Shown: in pieces, positions 22,913-34,532 of the stretch
How positions within the stretch are numbered: the stretch's first letter is position 1
Layout of the letters: each line of letters opens with the position of its first letter
NCBI GenBank assembly: GCA_003586115.2
Contig: QVOM02000126.1
Coordinates: forward strand, 3,363,924-3,427,923
Length of the DNA stretch: 64,000 nucleotides
Source of the DNA: Salvator merianae
Lineage: Eukaryota; Chordata; Lepidosauria; Squamata; Teiidae
Direction of reading: 5' to 3'
Notes under the pieces: generated by a model
Seen by the model: the letters and a program-made list of their open reading frames with translations, nothing else
Databases searched by the model: none
What the model was told of the DNA's origin: nothing
Position numbers and translations under genes: made by a program

Positions 22913-22950
22913 TTAATACCCATCATCGTCATCCATGTCGCAGCCGTAAT
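22913..22950 (-). CDS. last coding exon of unidentified host gene (C-terminus)
   Basis: The minus strand reads a good acceptor, TTTTGTTTTCAG, then 38 coding bases to a TAA stop. The first two bases (AT) complete a codon with the final G of exon 30590-30758, giving Asp. The coding sequence adds DYGCDMDDDDGY and stops. The acidic run continues the acidic tail of the preceding exon, which supports this frame. I do not recognise the protein. Introns of ~7.6 kb before it and the apparent long 3'UTR after it are normal for a vertebrate gene. Confidence rests on phase match, splice sites and composition, not on homology. Confidence 0.72.
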
Positions 22951-23243
22951 CTGAAAACAAAAAGGGAAAGAAAAAAAAAATTGTGAAAAACCGTGAGCGT
23001 CACCCGTTGCTCCCTTATTTTAAAAAGGTAACAAAAGTAGTCCTTCTCAGCTGAATACAACAAAGAGGAAAGAGGGAATGAGCCTGAGGAGGAACCATAA
23101 AGAAATGCAGTCAAATGAAGCATTTTAAAAAGACAGTTTGTAAGTAGGTCAATAAAACCAGTAGGTGAGCAATTTTTTTGCAGAATGCAAAGCATCAAAT
23201 ATCCCTAGTAACACTTAAGCAATCAAATTGCAGGTTCTGTTGG

Positions 23244-23250
<7 letters not shown>

Positions 23251-23277
<27 letters not shown>

Positions 23278-23278
23278 G
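23251..23278. repeat. (CT)n(CA)n microsatellite
   Basis: CT repeats run directly into CA repeats, immediately before the half MITE at 23292. Confidence 0.92.
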
Positions 23279-23291
23279 GTTGGGTTTTATA

Positions 23292-23377
23292 CAGCGGCGG
23301 CTGCCAGCTTTAAGGGCAGGTGTTCGCACCCCGTGCAAAGCACACCATGGCTGTTCGCAGGGCCTCCGGGCCTCCGT
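23292..23377. mobile_element. half copy of the CAGCGGCGG hAT MITE
   Basis: It begins CAGCGGCGGCTGCCAGCTTTAAGGGC... in the form seen at 13836 and keeps the left arm (GTTCGC, then GGCTGTTCGCAGGGCCTCC), but stops near the centre of the palindrome. The right arm and its duplication are missing. Confidence 0.7.
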
Positions 23378-23394
23378 TTTCTAGTTACATAAGA

Positions 23395-23670
23395 TCTTCT
23401 GAGGAGATCTTTTTGGCAATACCATCCCTCTACGAGGTTTCTGGCTCCTTGGCTAGAGGGCCTCGTCTGTGGTGGCTCCAAGCTTTGGAATAGTCTTCCT
23501 CAGAAATACCCCACACCTCCTCATTGTTCACCTTCCAGCATTTCATTAAACTTTTCTGTTCGCCCAGGTTTCTGAGAATTAGTTTTGCTAGGTTTCCCCC
23601 ACCTGTATTGATTTTTTTAAGATTTTAAACCGTTTCACTTTTAATCTGTTTTAATCTGTTTAAACTGTTA
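23395..23670 (+). mobile_element. L2-like LINE 3' fragment
   Basis: One frame reads ARGPRLWWLQALE, equivalent to the L2 block (R)AFSVVAPxLWN in a shifted frame. It is followed by CCAGCATTTCATTAAACTTTT, corresponding to the FxxxLKTxLF end, then an AT-rich 3'UTR. Confidence 0.55.
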
Positions 23671-24507
23671 ATCTTTGTTTTATCTGCTCACAGTCCTGAG
23701 ACTTCAGAGTAGAGTGATACATATATATATTAAAATCAAGGCTGCCTTCAAATCAAGATGTAATTTTTTTCATAGGCACACTCTTCCTTCTTCTAACACA
23801 CTGCTCTTTGTTCTTCTCTCACTTCAGAATGCCAGGTCTGATGTCCTTCCAATTTCTGCCACGTCCTATTCTTCCTCATGTTCTTGTCTGTAGCCACTCA
23901 CATGTACTTTTCCCATGACGGTCCAGAATCCTTTTCTCAGCTATGCTCAAGGAGCAACGGTAACACTGGAATCGGCCTTTCTGGGAGCATCAGCTGCTGT
24001 GGTAAATCATTTCAATTATAATCTACCCAATTCTAAAAGCTTAGGAAGGGCTTATAGACAGATTAAAGATTTTGATATCTGCCTTTCCCAGTTAAAAATC
24101 AAATTAAAACAGCTCCAACTCCAGTTCTCAGCTGGCTTAAACCTGATTTGGTTGAACCTTTTTACATTTAGACTTGCAACTTGCATCAGATTAGAAATCC
24201 TCCAAATGTTATTACTTTTTCTTTATCGAGTCCTTCCTTCAAAGAGTTCAGGATGGCACAGATGGTCTCCTCTTCCTTTTTTCCCCCCCAAATCTATCAA
24301 TCAGCTATCAAAGTTAAGCTAAAAGGTATACCTTGGGGACAGGGATAATTGGAATGTGGAGTTTCCTGGTCTAAGTCCAGCAATCTTTACACCGAAACCC
24401 CCCAAAATTGAAAAATATCTTCCTTACATTGTAGTAGTGTTTGCTACTGTAAAAGCAGTCTTTTTTCCCCTCAAGGGATTTAGTTTACAGCATCTGGCTA
24501 TAATTGA

Positions 24508-24604
24508 GGGCTGCTCAACTTCAGGGCTGGCACAGAATGCTAGGAGTGTGATGCTGGGAGTTGGTAGTTCAGGAAAATCTGGAGGATCACAAGTTCAGCA
24601 GCCC
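24508..24604. repeat. foldback repeat of the ACTACAACTCCCA family
   Basis: It carries GGGCTGCTCAACTTCAGGGC and, at the other side, GATGCTGGGAGTTGGTAGTTC then CAAGTTCAGCAGCCCTGC. The outer GGGCTGCTCAACTT and AAGTTCAGCAGCCC are inverted complements. Confidence 0.6.
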
Positions 24605-24803
24605 TGCAGTTTGTGAAGTTCATCCTTCTTTACTGCTTTAATGGCTCATATAGTAAAGTAATTCTCTTTGTCAGAGCATCCATCTCTGCAGGCCTATTTT
24701 ATAGGCCTGAGTTGATTTTATTACCTGTGCATTTGGTACTGTGTTTTTAGGTTGGTGTTACAGCCACTAGCTAACTACCTACCCAGTTGGAAGTTGAGTA
24801 AAA

Positions 24804-25333
24804 TGCTTGATAAGTTTTTCAAAGGTAGTCACCATGAATCAGAGATAATGGAGCACGCACTGTCCTGAAGAACTGCACAGTCAAATATAACCTCAAGAGG
24901 GAGGAGCTAGACAGTTCCTGCTTGGTTGAAGTAGAAGGAGGGTGCTTTTTTGAAAGAGGACAAAGAGAAGCACACGGTATCAACTTCTCTTCTATCAAAA
25001 AAGAACACAAAAAAGAAGCACACTGCTTGATAAGTTTTTCAAAGGTAGTCACCATGAATCAGAGATAATGGAGCACGCACTGTCCTGAAGAACTGCACAG
25101 TCAAATATAACCTCAAGAGGGAGGAGCTAGACAGTTCCTGCTTGGTTGAAGTAGAAGGAGGGTGCTTTTTTGAAAGAGGACAAAGAGAAGCACACGGTAT
25201 CAACTTCTCTTCTATCAAAAAAGAACACAAAAAAGAAGCACACAGCGTGAGCACACGGCGTGATTTTCAAAGGTAGTCACCATGAATCAGAGATAATGGA
25301 GCACGCACTGTCCTGAAGAACTGCACAGTCAAA
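24804..25333. repeat. perfect 220-bp tandem duplication plus a third partial copy
   Basis: Bases 24804-25023 and 25024-25243 are identical as far as I can read, 220 bp each. After a 20-bp spacer the first ~70 bp of the unit recurs at 25264-25333, again without a mismatch. The unit contains an A-rich end (TATCAAAAAAGAACAC). The two matching minus-strand open frames (24819-25055 and 25039-25254) only exist because the unit happens to be open in one frame. It lies in the last intron of the host gene. Confidence 0.93.
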
Positions 25334-26061
25334 CACTGCACATGACTCTGGCAGTTCTATGTAACAGCTTCCCATGCTTGGTACCCTTGTACACAAAAAC
25401 ATATTAACCTATATTTAACAGAAAGGAGCCCCTGTTATTTGTATGACTTGCAGTACATGAAATCTTCTTTGTGGAGAAGCAGGGTTTCACAGAGATACTG
25501 CATGTAACTCTGAGAAGAAAGGTTTAAGGAAATGTCACGAGTCTGTGATAAGTGTGCGGGCAAACCCAATCCCTAGAGAATATTCCACAAAACCTAGGAT
25601 TATTTTATGAATTTCGTTGCCATAAAATGTGGCGAAAGCCAAGACCTGATTAGACAAATCCAGAGATTGGAAACAGTCTATCAATGGCTTTTAGCCACAA
25701 TTTTACTTTGGTCTTATTAGCATGGCTATCAACCAACTTAACAGAAATCAAAACAGAACCACTGAGAAGGAAGGAGAGTTAGGAAACTTGGAGGAACTGC
25801 AGACTTTGAAGAAGTGTAAAGAAGTCTTTAGAAAACCAAATATACGCTGGGGGCATCTTGTGAACATGAAGACTGAACATTCTTAATAGATATAGAATGG
25901 TGTGTGTTCAATGGGGAAAGCCAGAATCTGAGTAATCCTGAACAGAATAATCCTGTGCTAATGGTGACTTTATCTGAGACAAGTGAGGCCTGCAGTTCCT
26001 TAGATGTTTGCCTAGATTCTTCTGTGCCTTCCTGGATGAGTCCTCGATGCATTCTTGGAGA
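25334..26061. other. intronic, nothing recognised
   Basis: Unique-looking sequence between the tandem repeat and the CR1 fragment. No exon with consistent phase was found. Confidence 0.4.
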
Positions 26062-26311
26062 AAGGATTGGACAGATTCATGGAGGTCACGTGTATCAGTG
26101 GCTACTAGAATGGATGCCTAGGAACTGCCTCCAGGGTGGAAAAACAGTCAGGATGTCTGTAAAAACCATTTGCCAGGAGTCAAGAGCAGGTTAAGGTTTT
26201 GCCTTTTATTCTGCCCAACAATGCCCAGAAGCAATTGGTGGGCCACTGTGTGAAACAGAATGCTGGACTAGATGGCCTGATCCAGCAAGGCTCCTCTTAT
26301 GTTCTTATGTT
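26062..26311 (+). mobile_element. CR1 LINE 3' end
   Basis: It starts GAAAGGATTGGACAGATTCATGG, encoding the RLDRFMEV-type end of ORF2. It then follows the 815-1214 copy closely through the GCCCAGAAGCAATTGGTGGG block to CAAGGCTCCTCTTATG and the TTCTTATG tail. It is a short 5'-truncated copy in the antisense orientation to the host gene. Confidence 0.85.
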
Positions 26312-29104
26312 ATGTAAACTGGTCTCTTCTGTGAAGAGTCATCACTGTTCCAAATTTTCTCTGTTTGGAGAAGATGATTCTCCCTGTGGTTTGCTGGAAT
26401 CCTGAGCCTTAGAGAAATGGCTTTGTAACCCTTTCCAGACAGCTATATTTCAATAAGTTTCTTTCTCATCTCTTCTGGATTTCCTTTTGATCATGGAATA
26501 GCATGCTGCTTGTTAGGACCTTTTAGCCTACTCAACATTGCTGCAAATGTTCTATTTAAGTCATGATTGGAATCAACAGAGCTGGCAGTAATCAAACCTG
26601 GGTGTGCCTAGTCTAACTGACCCAATGATCAATTAAATTTGGTTCCTTGGATGACTATGTAATTAAATTAAATTAAACATATCAAATTTTGTTAGAAGGT
26701 CTGAAATAATTAAGTGTGACAAATATGCAAAACAGAAGAAATCAGGAAGGGGGCAAACACTTTTGTATGACACTGTAGCTAAAGGTAATGTTTAATATGC
26801 CAGAAAACATCAGTGGATATGAGGTGTGGAACAGTATCAGAGGAAAGTTTGTTTTCCCATGTCTTGCTCTGAAGCATCTATATACCTGGCATCTTCCTCC
26901 TAGACCTCAAGAAAGCCTAGTTATCTGGGCAGCCAACTGAAAATAGATGATCAATAACAATTCCTCACCTGTCAAATGCTGTTCAGTTGCACTTTGCAGA
27001 AATACTCTAGACTGCAAGTTCCCTGATGTAGTTAGACCAGTGTACTTCACAACAGGAAAGGGGAAAATATTTTGGAATGATTTTTAAACAGTTCTAGGAG
27101 TAGGAGAAAAAAAATAATCCCTTCATCTTTGTTTATCCATTCGTCACTACTCGGGCTCCTACTCCCGATTCCTTTAGCTCTTTTAGACTTGTTTTGTGGC
27201 TGCAGTTCTGTGGGAATACAATTCTAATCATATATGTGAATGGAAAAAGAGGTTCATACCATTTGACTGATTATTTTCCACTCAAAACCAAACCAGTCTG
27301 TTAAGATTTTTCTCAGACCTCGCACAAATGTTGAAATCAACATAGACTGCTGAAGCAAAAGTTTTATGTGTTTTATGAGATGCTTATATGGTAAATAATT
27401 GACACTTCAGCATCAGCCTAGTCCTAGCAACACTACTGGGCCTCACCATTAGCACTTTCCAGTTCAAGCAACGGTGTATATGTACATATTTCCACTCTAA
27501 TGAGAAACTTTGGTATAGCAGGAATTTATTCCAAGCACGGAATATATGCTCAAGCACAGAAACCATCTGACTTCAAGACTGGCACTGCTGAAATATGCTT
27601 TCAGTAAGAAAAGTTTGTGAGAATAATATGTGCGGCGAAGAAGTGTACTGCTGATATATGTATCACAAACTGAAGCAACTAGTGGTTCGTTCAAAAATAA
27701 TCTGCACAGGTGGGTTGACGGCGTGCTTGGTGATCTTTCTCTGAAGGCCTGTTTAAGAAGAGAGGTGGAGGGTAAAGAGCTAAAAAATAATCTCTTCACT
27801 TTTCTTGCTGGTGGATTTGACAGCAGCTTTCAGAGAGTGAAATGCAGTTTAAAGACTCCCAAGTGTTGGCAGTAGTTATGGGGGTGATTTTCTGCATGGC
27901 TGTGTGTTTTTCATGGTTTTGTTTTATTTATTCCAGGCTGCACACACTTACCTGCTGACAAGATTAAATCAGTGCTCTCTGTTAACTATCTTAAGGGCTG
28001 TTCTGCATTTGTACCTTTTTTTAAAATCACAATTTAACTACTCTGTAAGAGTTCTTTTGTTGGAATCAGTGCCTTCCAATAAAAGCAAGGCCCTCTCCAC
28101 TTGTATGCAAGAATTATATACTTTGTTTTGAAGAGGCCTGACTAAACATGGATGCAAAACTGCTAATCTGGATGTGTTTGATCCACAGTTTCCAGGTTGG
28201 TTCAATGGTAGTTTGAGTCAACTTTAGTTTGAGCACAAACCAGTTCAAAGATTTGAAGAAGAGGAAGAAGAGGAGGAGGAGGAGGAGGAATAAAGACTGT
28301 TGGAGCACAAGTCTCCAATAAAATGATGTAACACAGACAGCATTTGTTCAATATAACAAAACATTCACTTTGCCCCTTGATCGACCTCCCTAATTCGTAG
28401 CACAGGTTAATACACGACTTCATTCTGATGCAAGATGTTTCCCATCATTCTGCTTCTGACAATGAGTGTAAAGAGAGGAGTTTTTTATAGGCCAATGAGC
28501 ATAAACACATACGGAGACAACGGTTTTCGTCTGCCACCCACAAAGATGATGGCGATGGCAAAGAAAGGTTGTCCCCCTTTCCATCAGTCTTTGTTGCTTA
28601 ACTGGGGAGAGAGGAAGAGGAAGAGGAAGAGGTCCTAGATACAGCTACATGCTTCCTATTTCCCTAGAGAGCTAACACCGACACAAAGGTACTGGTTTTC
28701 CTCCCAACATCCACAAGACAGGTGACCTCCTTTAGCACCTCTCTAAAGAAGTGGACTAAGTGATCTGTCTTAACAGGAAACATTCAGTTTTGCAACTCAG
28801 TTTTGCCCTATCATCCATATCGTTTTATAGCGTCAAGGCACCTCCCAGAGGCCACGGTGGGATCCAGGCAGCCCTCCACTGTTCCCTATGGCTGACAAAA
28901 CTTGAAAAATGTTGAGGCTGAAACCAGTTCAATTTGGTTTGAGTTAGTCTGGCTCAAGTCTGAAGTGGAACACGTATTTTTCAGTGCGTGATATCCCACC
29001 ACACCCCTCAACAACAGCCCTATCTAAAAGAGCAGCTGGTATAACCATTTCATTTGAGGTTTCCCAAAATGTCCTGGCATTCCTTCGCAGTCATTCGGAT
29101 CAGT
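26312..29104. other. intronic, no exon found
   Basis: It contains a (GGA)n microsatellite at 28261-28290. Otherwise no named repeat and no exon-like segment with both splice sites in matching phase. A frame at 27497-27799 (-) has no recognisable domain. Confidence 0.35.
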
Positions 29105-29440
29105 ACAGAACAGGGATGCGCCGAAGTGGTTGGGTACAAATTGGTCCCCCGCAGGCCCATGATGTCCCAGGCCTTCTGAGAAGACCTGTACTCCTCCATT
29201 CCAGAAGGCCTAGCAAAACCAAGAGGCAGTCTTCCCTCTGGTGATAGCAGAGCAGTGAACCCCTGGGGACCATGTAAGAACCCATCGGCATGATGGGGGA
29301 AGATAAGCCTGTGGGCCTCTTGTCCCTGAAAACCCACTGAACGCTTCAACAACTTATTATATTTGTTTTTTAATGTTGTAACCTGCCCTGCGACCTTAGG
29401 GTATAGGGCGGAATAAAAATGCAATAAATAAATAGATAAA
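29105..29440. repeat. unclassified repeat followed by LINE-type 3' tail
   Basis: 29105-29230 shares blocks with 9350-9870 (GGGATGCGCCGAAGTGGTTGG start; AGGCCTTCTGAGAAGACCTG). From about 29345 the sequence reads as the standard end of an L2-type or related element: TTTTTAATGTTGTAACCTGCC, then GGGCGGAATAAAAATGCAA and an AAATA-rich tail. Confidence 0.45.
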
Positions 29441-30396
29441 AATAAACTTTAAAAAAACAGTGGGCAATATTTGCATTTAAAGTGGCATTTGACAGTTGGC
29501 ATTAATGTCTGTTCCTCTGCCTGCCCCATGATGTACAACTGCTTTCTTCTTATCTGTTTTGAGCCTTTGATATGATGTGGGCTAACTCCCTCTAAATATT
29601 ACTAAACAATAACACAAGTAAGACATAAATAATGTTAATATGAAAGCTCTTGCTTTAGTACAGAACCTTTAGGCACAAAAAACCCATTTATGAGAAAGCA
29701 GAAAGTTAAAAAGGAATGAATGGTAAACTCTGAAATACAGCAAGCAGGAATGGAGGAGACAAAATGGTAGATATGTCTTCGATTGCTGAGTAGTTTATTG
29801 GCTACAGCTGGCAGTAACAGTCCTTTCACACTAAACTAAGAGAGGATTTTTCATGCTGTAGACCCCAGAGAGGGAGAGAGACAGGCAGAAATAGTTAACT
29901 GGTCAGTTGGTAGTTACTGGAAAAAGAAATTAATAATTAAGGCTGCCGCAAGAAAGGCTTTTCCTTAGTGTTATTTGTTTATTTGCATTTTTATCCTGCC
30001 TTGTATCTCAGCCTCAACACTCAGGGTGGGGTGTAGCAATAAAAACAAAATATAAAATGAACCCACTAAAACCAATAACAGGGCCTGAAAATGGGGAGGG
30101 GAAGCTGTTTCCTCAGGCAAAGACCAGGGTAAATAGCTAAGTTATGATGTGTTGCGGGGAAGTATGTTGTAGAAGATTAATGAGTGTAGCTTCCCCGAAG
30201 AGTCACTGGTCACCAGTTCTACTTATCCTTTACAGGGCACTTTAAGAGTTAAGTAATGTTACAGTCAGTCAGAAACCTCAGGCTTAGGGCTTTCTCCTCA
30301 CACACAACAATTCTCTATCTTGGTAGTGAGTCGAGCTACAGTTTGTAATCCCCTGAGAACCAGCAAACCACTGTGGATGGAAGTTTAAGTGGTATG
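29441..30396. other. intronic; old LINE/SINE tail near 29970-30090
   Basis: The segment around 29970-30090 (TTTATCCTGCCTTGTATCTC then CAGGGTGGGG and an A-rich end) resembles the LINE 3' tails at 44500-44600 and 59190-59330. The rest is unrecognised. Confidence 0.4.
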
Positions 30397-30572
30397 CAGC
30401 GATGGCTCATCACTTTAAGAACGGGTGTTCGCATGTTGCCGGAAAGGTAGATTGCTGGCCATGAAAACACGCCCCTCCCTGGGTGCGTCTTGCAAAACAG
30501 AGACCTCGCAGCCAGCGGTCTCCCCTTCCAGCGACATGTAAACACCGTTCTTAAAGCGATGAGCTGCCGCTG
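30397..30572. mobile_element. 176-bp hAT-type foldback MITE beside a splice donor, copy 3
   Basis: Ends are CAGCGATGGC and, reverse-complemented, CAGCGGCAGC. Both arms continue with CTCATC(A/G)CTTTAAGAACGG. Flanks GTGGTATG (30389-30396) and ATGATATG (30573-30580) agree at 6 of 8 bases, as expected of a decayed 8-bp hAT duplication. The element lies in the intron of the host gene, its edge 17 bp from the last base of intron side of the 5' splice site at 30588-30589. Confidence 0.85.
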
Positions 30573-30589
30573 ATGATATGAAGACCCAC

Positions 30590-30758
30590 CGTTTCCTCCC
30601 ATGAGTTGAAGGGCGCTCATGCAGTGGTCTTCCTCCTCTTCAATGTCATCCTCTTCCACATCTTCCTCGTGGTTGTAAGAGACAGGCCCAGTTTCTACCA
30701 GAACGTTTGGTATCTTTTCAACCCCTTGGGCTTCTTCTTCAGTATTCAAAAAGACTGC
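30590..30758 (-). CDS. penultimate coding exon of unidentified host gene
   Basis: The acceptor on the minus strand is CTTCTGTGCAG and the donor is ACG|GTGGGT. The exon is 169 nt: 56 full codons plus one base, which pairs with the first two bases of exon 22913-22950. The translation begins [15 protein letters not shown], continues through [15 protein letters not shown], then a 16-residue almost wholly acidic run ([12 protein letters not shown]), and ends [12 protein letters not shown]. There is no membrane segment or catalytic motif. Such acidic tails occur in many nuclear proteins, but I cannot name the gene. A hAT MITE sits just after the donor. The open frame that runs on past the donor at 30336-30590 is intron. 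Confidence 0.75.
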
Positions 30759-31128
30759 CTGCACAGAAGGAAAAAGGTTCAGTGTTCAGAATGAAAGATT
30801 TCTCACTTTTCCCTTTCAGAATCCCTGCTGAAAGAGAAAGGAACATGTGTAGCACATTTCCTATTGTCACCCTATCAAAGACCTAGTTCAAAAAGCTTAT
30901 GGCCATTCAGGGGGACATTGCTTTTCTCTTGTGGAAATTCAGAGTTGCTGATGCATTTCAAAATTCAGAGCTGCTGAAGCATTCAGAAGGAAAGAAGAGT
31001 ATATTTAAGGCGCACAGATGTTAAAAACCAACTCTGAAGGACAAAAACGCACTGGCAAAGTGAGATGGGGGGGAAGTTTTAATCATTTCCTCTCAATAAA
31101 GCAAAATTGTACACATATACAGTTCTTA

Positions 31129-31501
31129 TTAGATGGGGCATGGATTTGCTGAGTCACAACAATGTTTAAACCAAAATAAGCCAATAGCTAACAGAAACAG
31201 AATCTTCGGAGAGGGGCGGCATACAAGTCCAATTAATAAATAAATAAATAATAAATAAATAAATAAATAAACAGGATTCCAGGCCTGGGAAGGGGGGGCA
31301 CAAAATAGGAACATAATTGCTTATTAACCAGGCAGATTCCAGAGTATAAGAGGCAACATTTCGCACCCTATGTAAAAGTTGCTCTTTGGATGGATGGAGA
31401 GATAGACAGATATATAGTGCAAATAAATAAATAAATAAATAAATTACAAAAATATCACTCTGTGGGTCATACCAAACATTCGGTAATTTCTTCATACACA
31501 T
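31129..31501. repeat. AT-rich stretch with two (AAAT)n tracts
   Basis: Tetranucleotide AATA tracts lie at about 31229-31271 and 31421-31445. They create the IYLFIYLF-type frames on the minus strand, which are not genes. Confidence 0.88.
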
Positions 31502-32261
31502 GACATTCCTACATGATACGCTGTGTGTCCACCTGTTGTTCAGGAGCCCATTTTTGTGTTTACGGAAGACAGCGCTGTTGTGGGTTACTAGCTCTGGTGG
31601 CTGCCTGACTTCGGAAGAGGCATCGTGCCTCTGAAAGTCAGCTGCTGGGACATCTGTGAGAAGGGCATGGTGTTATGCCGCCCCTGTGGACTTCCCAATG
31701 CAAACAGCTGCCGGTGCGAAAACAGGCTGCTGGACTAGCTGGGCTACAGTTTGGACACAGTAGGGCATTTCTGATGTCCTTAGGTCCCATACAAAGCAGC
31801 CCTTTGTCAAAATTGTTATTCGGTGACAGCAACAGGGCATTCACGGGTCTAGGATGCAGCAGGAGCAGGGGCTTCTCACCACTGCCACTGAGGTTCTAGA
31901 ACTTTGTTCCCAAAGGGCTTGTTCTGCCTTCACCCATTCACTCCTTTAAAGTCCTGGGTACCAGACAAGCTACGATACTCCAGAAAGCACTTGGCACTCC
32001 CAAAAGTTTGGGCTCCATGGATGCTTTTCTACTCCCGCTTCTTCTTTTGCTGGTTTTTCCTTTTTATTCTGATGTTCCATAACTAATTCGTTCAGACCAG
32101 AACTTCAATGCTGTAGGAGAGGCCTGTAGCCCCAAAATGCCTCCAGCTGCATTCTGAAGCCCCTCAAAATTTACCATAAATAAAAGCAAGCTGTAAAAAA
32201 AATTAAAACGCCACCTTTTTTAAAAAAAATAAGGAGGTAAAACAGAGGCAGATCATTTTTC

Positions 32262-32476
32262 TTGAGTGATGGATAGAGCAAGCACTGTGCAGAAAGCAGG
32301 AGGTCAGGGATTCAGTTCCTAGCATCTCCCTGGAGGAAACCAATGGCAAGTCACTTCTGTATCCTTGGCATGGAAATTGCACGCATGTGTCCTTGTTTTC
32401 ACCAGATGTCATTCCCAAGTTCACGACACTAAACAATATTCATGGGTATGGCCCTGGGTATTTGACTTTCTGAATG
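32262..32476 (+). mobile_element. tRNA-derived SINE, family 1
   Basis: A tRNA-like head is visible: GTGATGGATAGAGCAAGCAC (A-box region) and GGTCAGGGATTCAGTTCC (B-box region). The body CCAATGGCAAGTCACTTCTG, ACCAGATGTCATTCCCAAG and CAATATTCATGGGTATGG follows, ending near TTTCTGAATG. A copy in the opposite orientation lies at 34019-34227. Confidence 0.8.
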
Positions 32477-33371
32477 GATAAACCTGAACTGGCCTAACAA
32501 GCATAGAGGTGATGCAGGGACAGTTGTATGAACAGACACTAGCACTCCAGTTATTTCAACTCACGGGCAGGAAATGATCATTGAGGGCAACCCCACATAA
32601 TCACAACATGAGGAGGTCAAGAGGATAGCAGGCTTTCTTCCTTTCATTTTACCCCCTTTTTGCTTTCCAGGATAATTATGCAACTCAAGAACTCCAGCGT
32701 ACCACTGCAGGGAATTCAGGTATCAAAAGAAACAGGCACTGCAGCAGAAGCACTTTCCCAATTTATATTAATTGTTATGCGAGGAGTTTCCATCTGCCTT
32801 GAATGTTTTCACAGAAGAATGGCTGAATTTAAAAGAGCTACAATTGAACCATTATTTTAAAAATTGCACAACCCTAATTAAAGCGTGACCTTCTTCTAAT
32901 TATCATGTCCATTTCCCAAACGTCTTCGTTCTAAAAATGTGCAGATTTCTCTAATGAGGATGGCATATGAAGTAAAAAAAGGAAAAAAAAATGTATTTCC
33001 CTTGACATGAGCACAAGCTGTTTTGGGGAAGAGAGAGAGAGAGAGGAGTGGGGAGAATCAGCATTTTTAATCTTTTTAAATATGAAGCTGATAAAGACTT
33101 TTTTTTAGCAGCCCTTCCTGAATCAGTTTCCAACCCAAAGCATGGTGGCTTTTAAAGTCATACAAAGGACACATATATTTTGTCCCATTTCAGAGACTAT
33201 AAAAATACATTCAATCATTGATTAAACTAACTAACAAATAGCCAAAAAGGTATCAGAAAACATATTTATATTGAAAAATGTTCCGTGTGTGCTGAGAGCT
33301 TTGCAAATTAGGAACGTGCAAGCACTACTTGCAAGTGCACACATGTTTGGATCTAGGAAGTAATACAGTAG

Positions 33372-33594
33372 GACCCCAGCCACACTTACAGTTCAATCCT
33401 GTCTCAAACCACTTTTGGATTGAAAGAACACATCAGCGAAGTGACTAATCCTTTTCTTTCCACATTATCTAACCCAAAGGTGGATTTTCTGAGTTAGATA
33501 ATGCTGAAAGAAAACATTTTATTACTTCACTGATATGTTCTCTCAATCTGAAAGTGGACTGAAGCTGGATTAAAATTTAGCTGTGACTGGGCCC
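33372..33594. mobile_element. 220-bp foldback MITE, copy B
   Basis: The right end AGCTGTGACTGGGCCC matches the family end. The left end is more decayed (GACCCCAGCCACACTTA). TAG flanks it on both sides (33369-33371 and 33595-33597), again a 3-bp duplication. The body is oriented opposite to copy A. Confidence 0.78.
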
Positions 33595-33769
33595 TAGGAG
33601 AAACAAGAAAAGATACTTTGCTTCACCATGATTTGGGGGGGGGGACATGTAATTTTAAAGGCAAAGGTGAATTCAAGCCCCTGCCTTTTAAAGAATCCAA
33701 TAGCTAAAATGAACGAGTGGTTCTTCAGTTTCAGCCTACAAAATGTAGCTCAAAACAGAACAACTGTGA

Positions 33770-33797
33770 AAGACACACACACACACACACACACACA
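33770..33797. repeat. (AC)n microsatellite
   Basis: About thirteen AC dinucleotides. Confidence 0.92.
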
Positions 33798-34018
33798 AAG
33801 CTTTGGGAGATCAAGAATATCAGGGAAATTAAGTTACTGTCCCAAATATAAGCAGTTATACGCTAATGTCAACGAAGTTATTCATAAAGGAACCACATTA
33901 TGTAAATTGCACTTTAAAAAGGAAAGAGTACGCCATCTTTTTCACCCTTCAAGCAAACAGTGTCTGCCCTGATCTGACCCCCTGTCATGTTTGGCGGGAA
34001 CATCTCTACACAAATGCA

Positions 34019-34227
34019 CATTCAGAAAGTTAAGCAATACCCAGGGCCATACCCGTGAATATTGTTTAGTGCTGTGAACTTGGGAATGACTTCTGGTGAA
34101 AACAAGGACATGTCCGTGCAATTTCAGAAGTGACTTGCCATTGGTTTCTTCCAGGGAGATGCTAGGAATTGAGCCTGTGACCTCCTGCTTTCTGCACAGT
34201 TTGCTCTACCAATGAGCTATGGCCACT
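34019..34227 (-). mobile_element. tRNA-derived SINE, family 1
   Basis: On the minus strand it begins GTGGCCATAGCTCATTGGTA then GAGCAAACTG (A box) and GGTCACAGGCTCAATTCC (B box), better preserved than the copy at 32262. The body and end match that copy block by block. Confidence 0.85.
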
Positions 34228-34264
34228 TCCTACTCTAGAAGAGCATTAACATAAAAGCAACTAT

Positions 34265-34446
34265 GGGTAATTCTGCACTGGCTGGTATACCAGTCTAACA
34301 AGCGTGCTAGCAGTCTCCCTTCCATACGCAGGTGCAGTCTAAGGAGGGCCCCACCCGGGGCCTCCCTTAAACCGCACCAATGTACGGAAAGGAGACTGCT
34401 GATACACTTGCTGCTCCAGTACACCGGCCAGTGCAGAATTTCCCTA
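34265..34446. mobile_element. ~180-bp foldback MITE (AATTCTGCACTGGC ends)
   Basis: The left end GGGTAATTCTGCACTGGCTG and the reverse-complemented right end GGGAAATTCTGCACTGGCCG match closely. The arms continue inward with GGTATACCAG/GGTGTACTGG and AGCAGTCTCC(C/T)TTCC. A related shorter copy is at 55844-55959. It lies ~90 bp from exon 34533-34584, on the far side of its donor. Confidence 0.75.
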
Positions 34447-34532
34447 TGACTCTGCTAAAGGAAATAAAGTGATACTTTTTTGAACGATTCTCTTCCTGTC
34501 ACTAGAAATAAACGAATGCTCAAATTGCATAC

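Noticed and set aside
24819..25254. Two minus-strand frames sharing an identical ~68-residue sequence, first read as a duplicated gene
   Set aside because: They are a by-product of the non-coding 220-bp tandem duplication; no start context, domain or splice sites.
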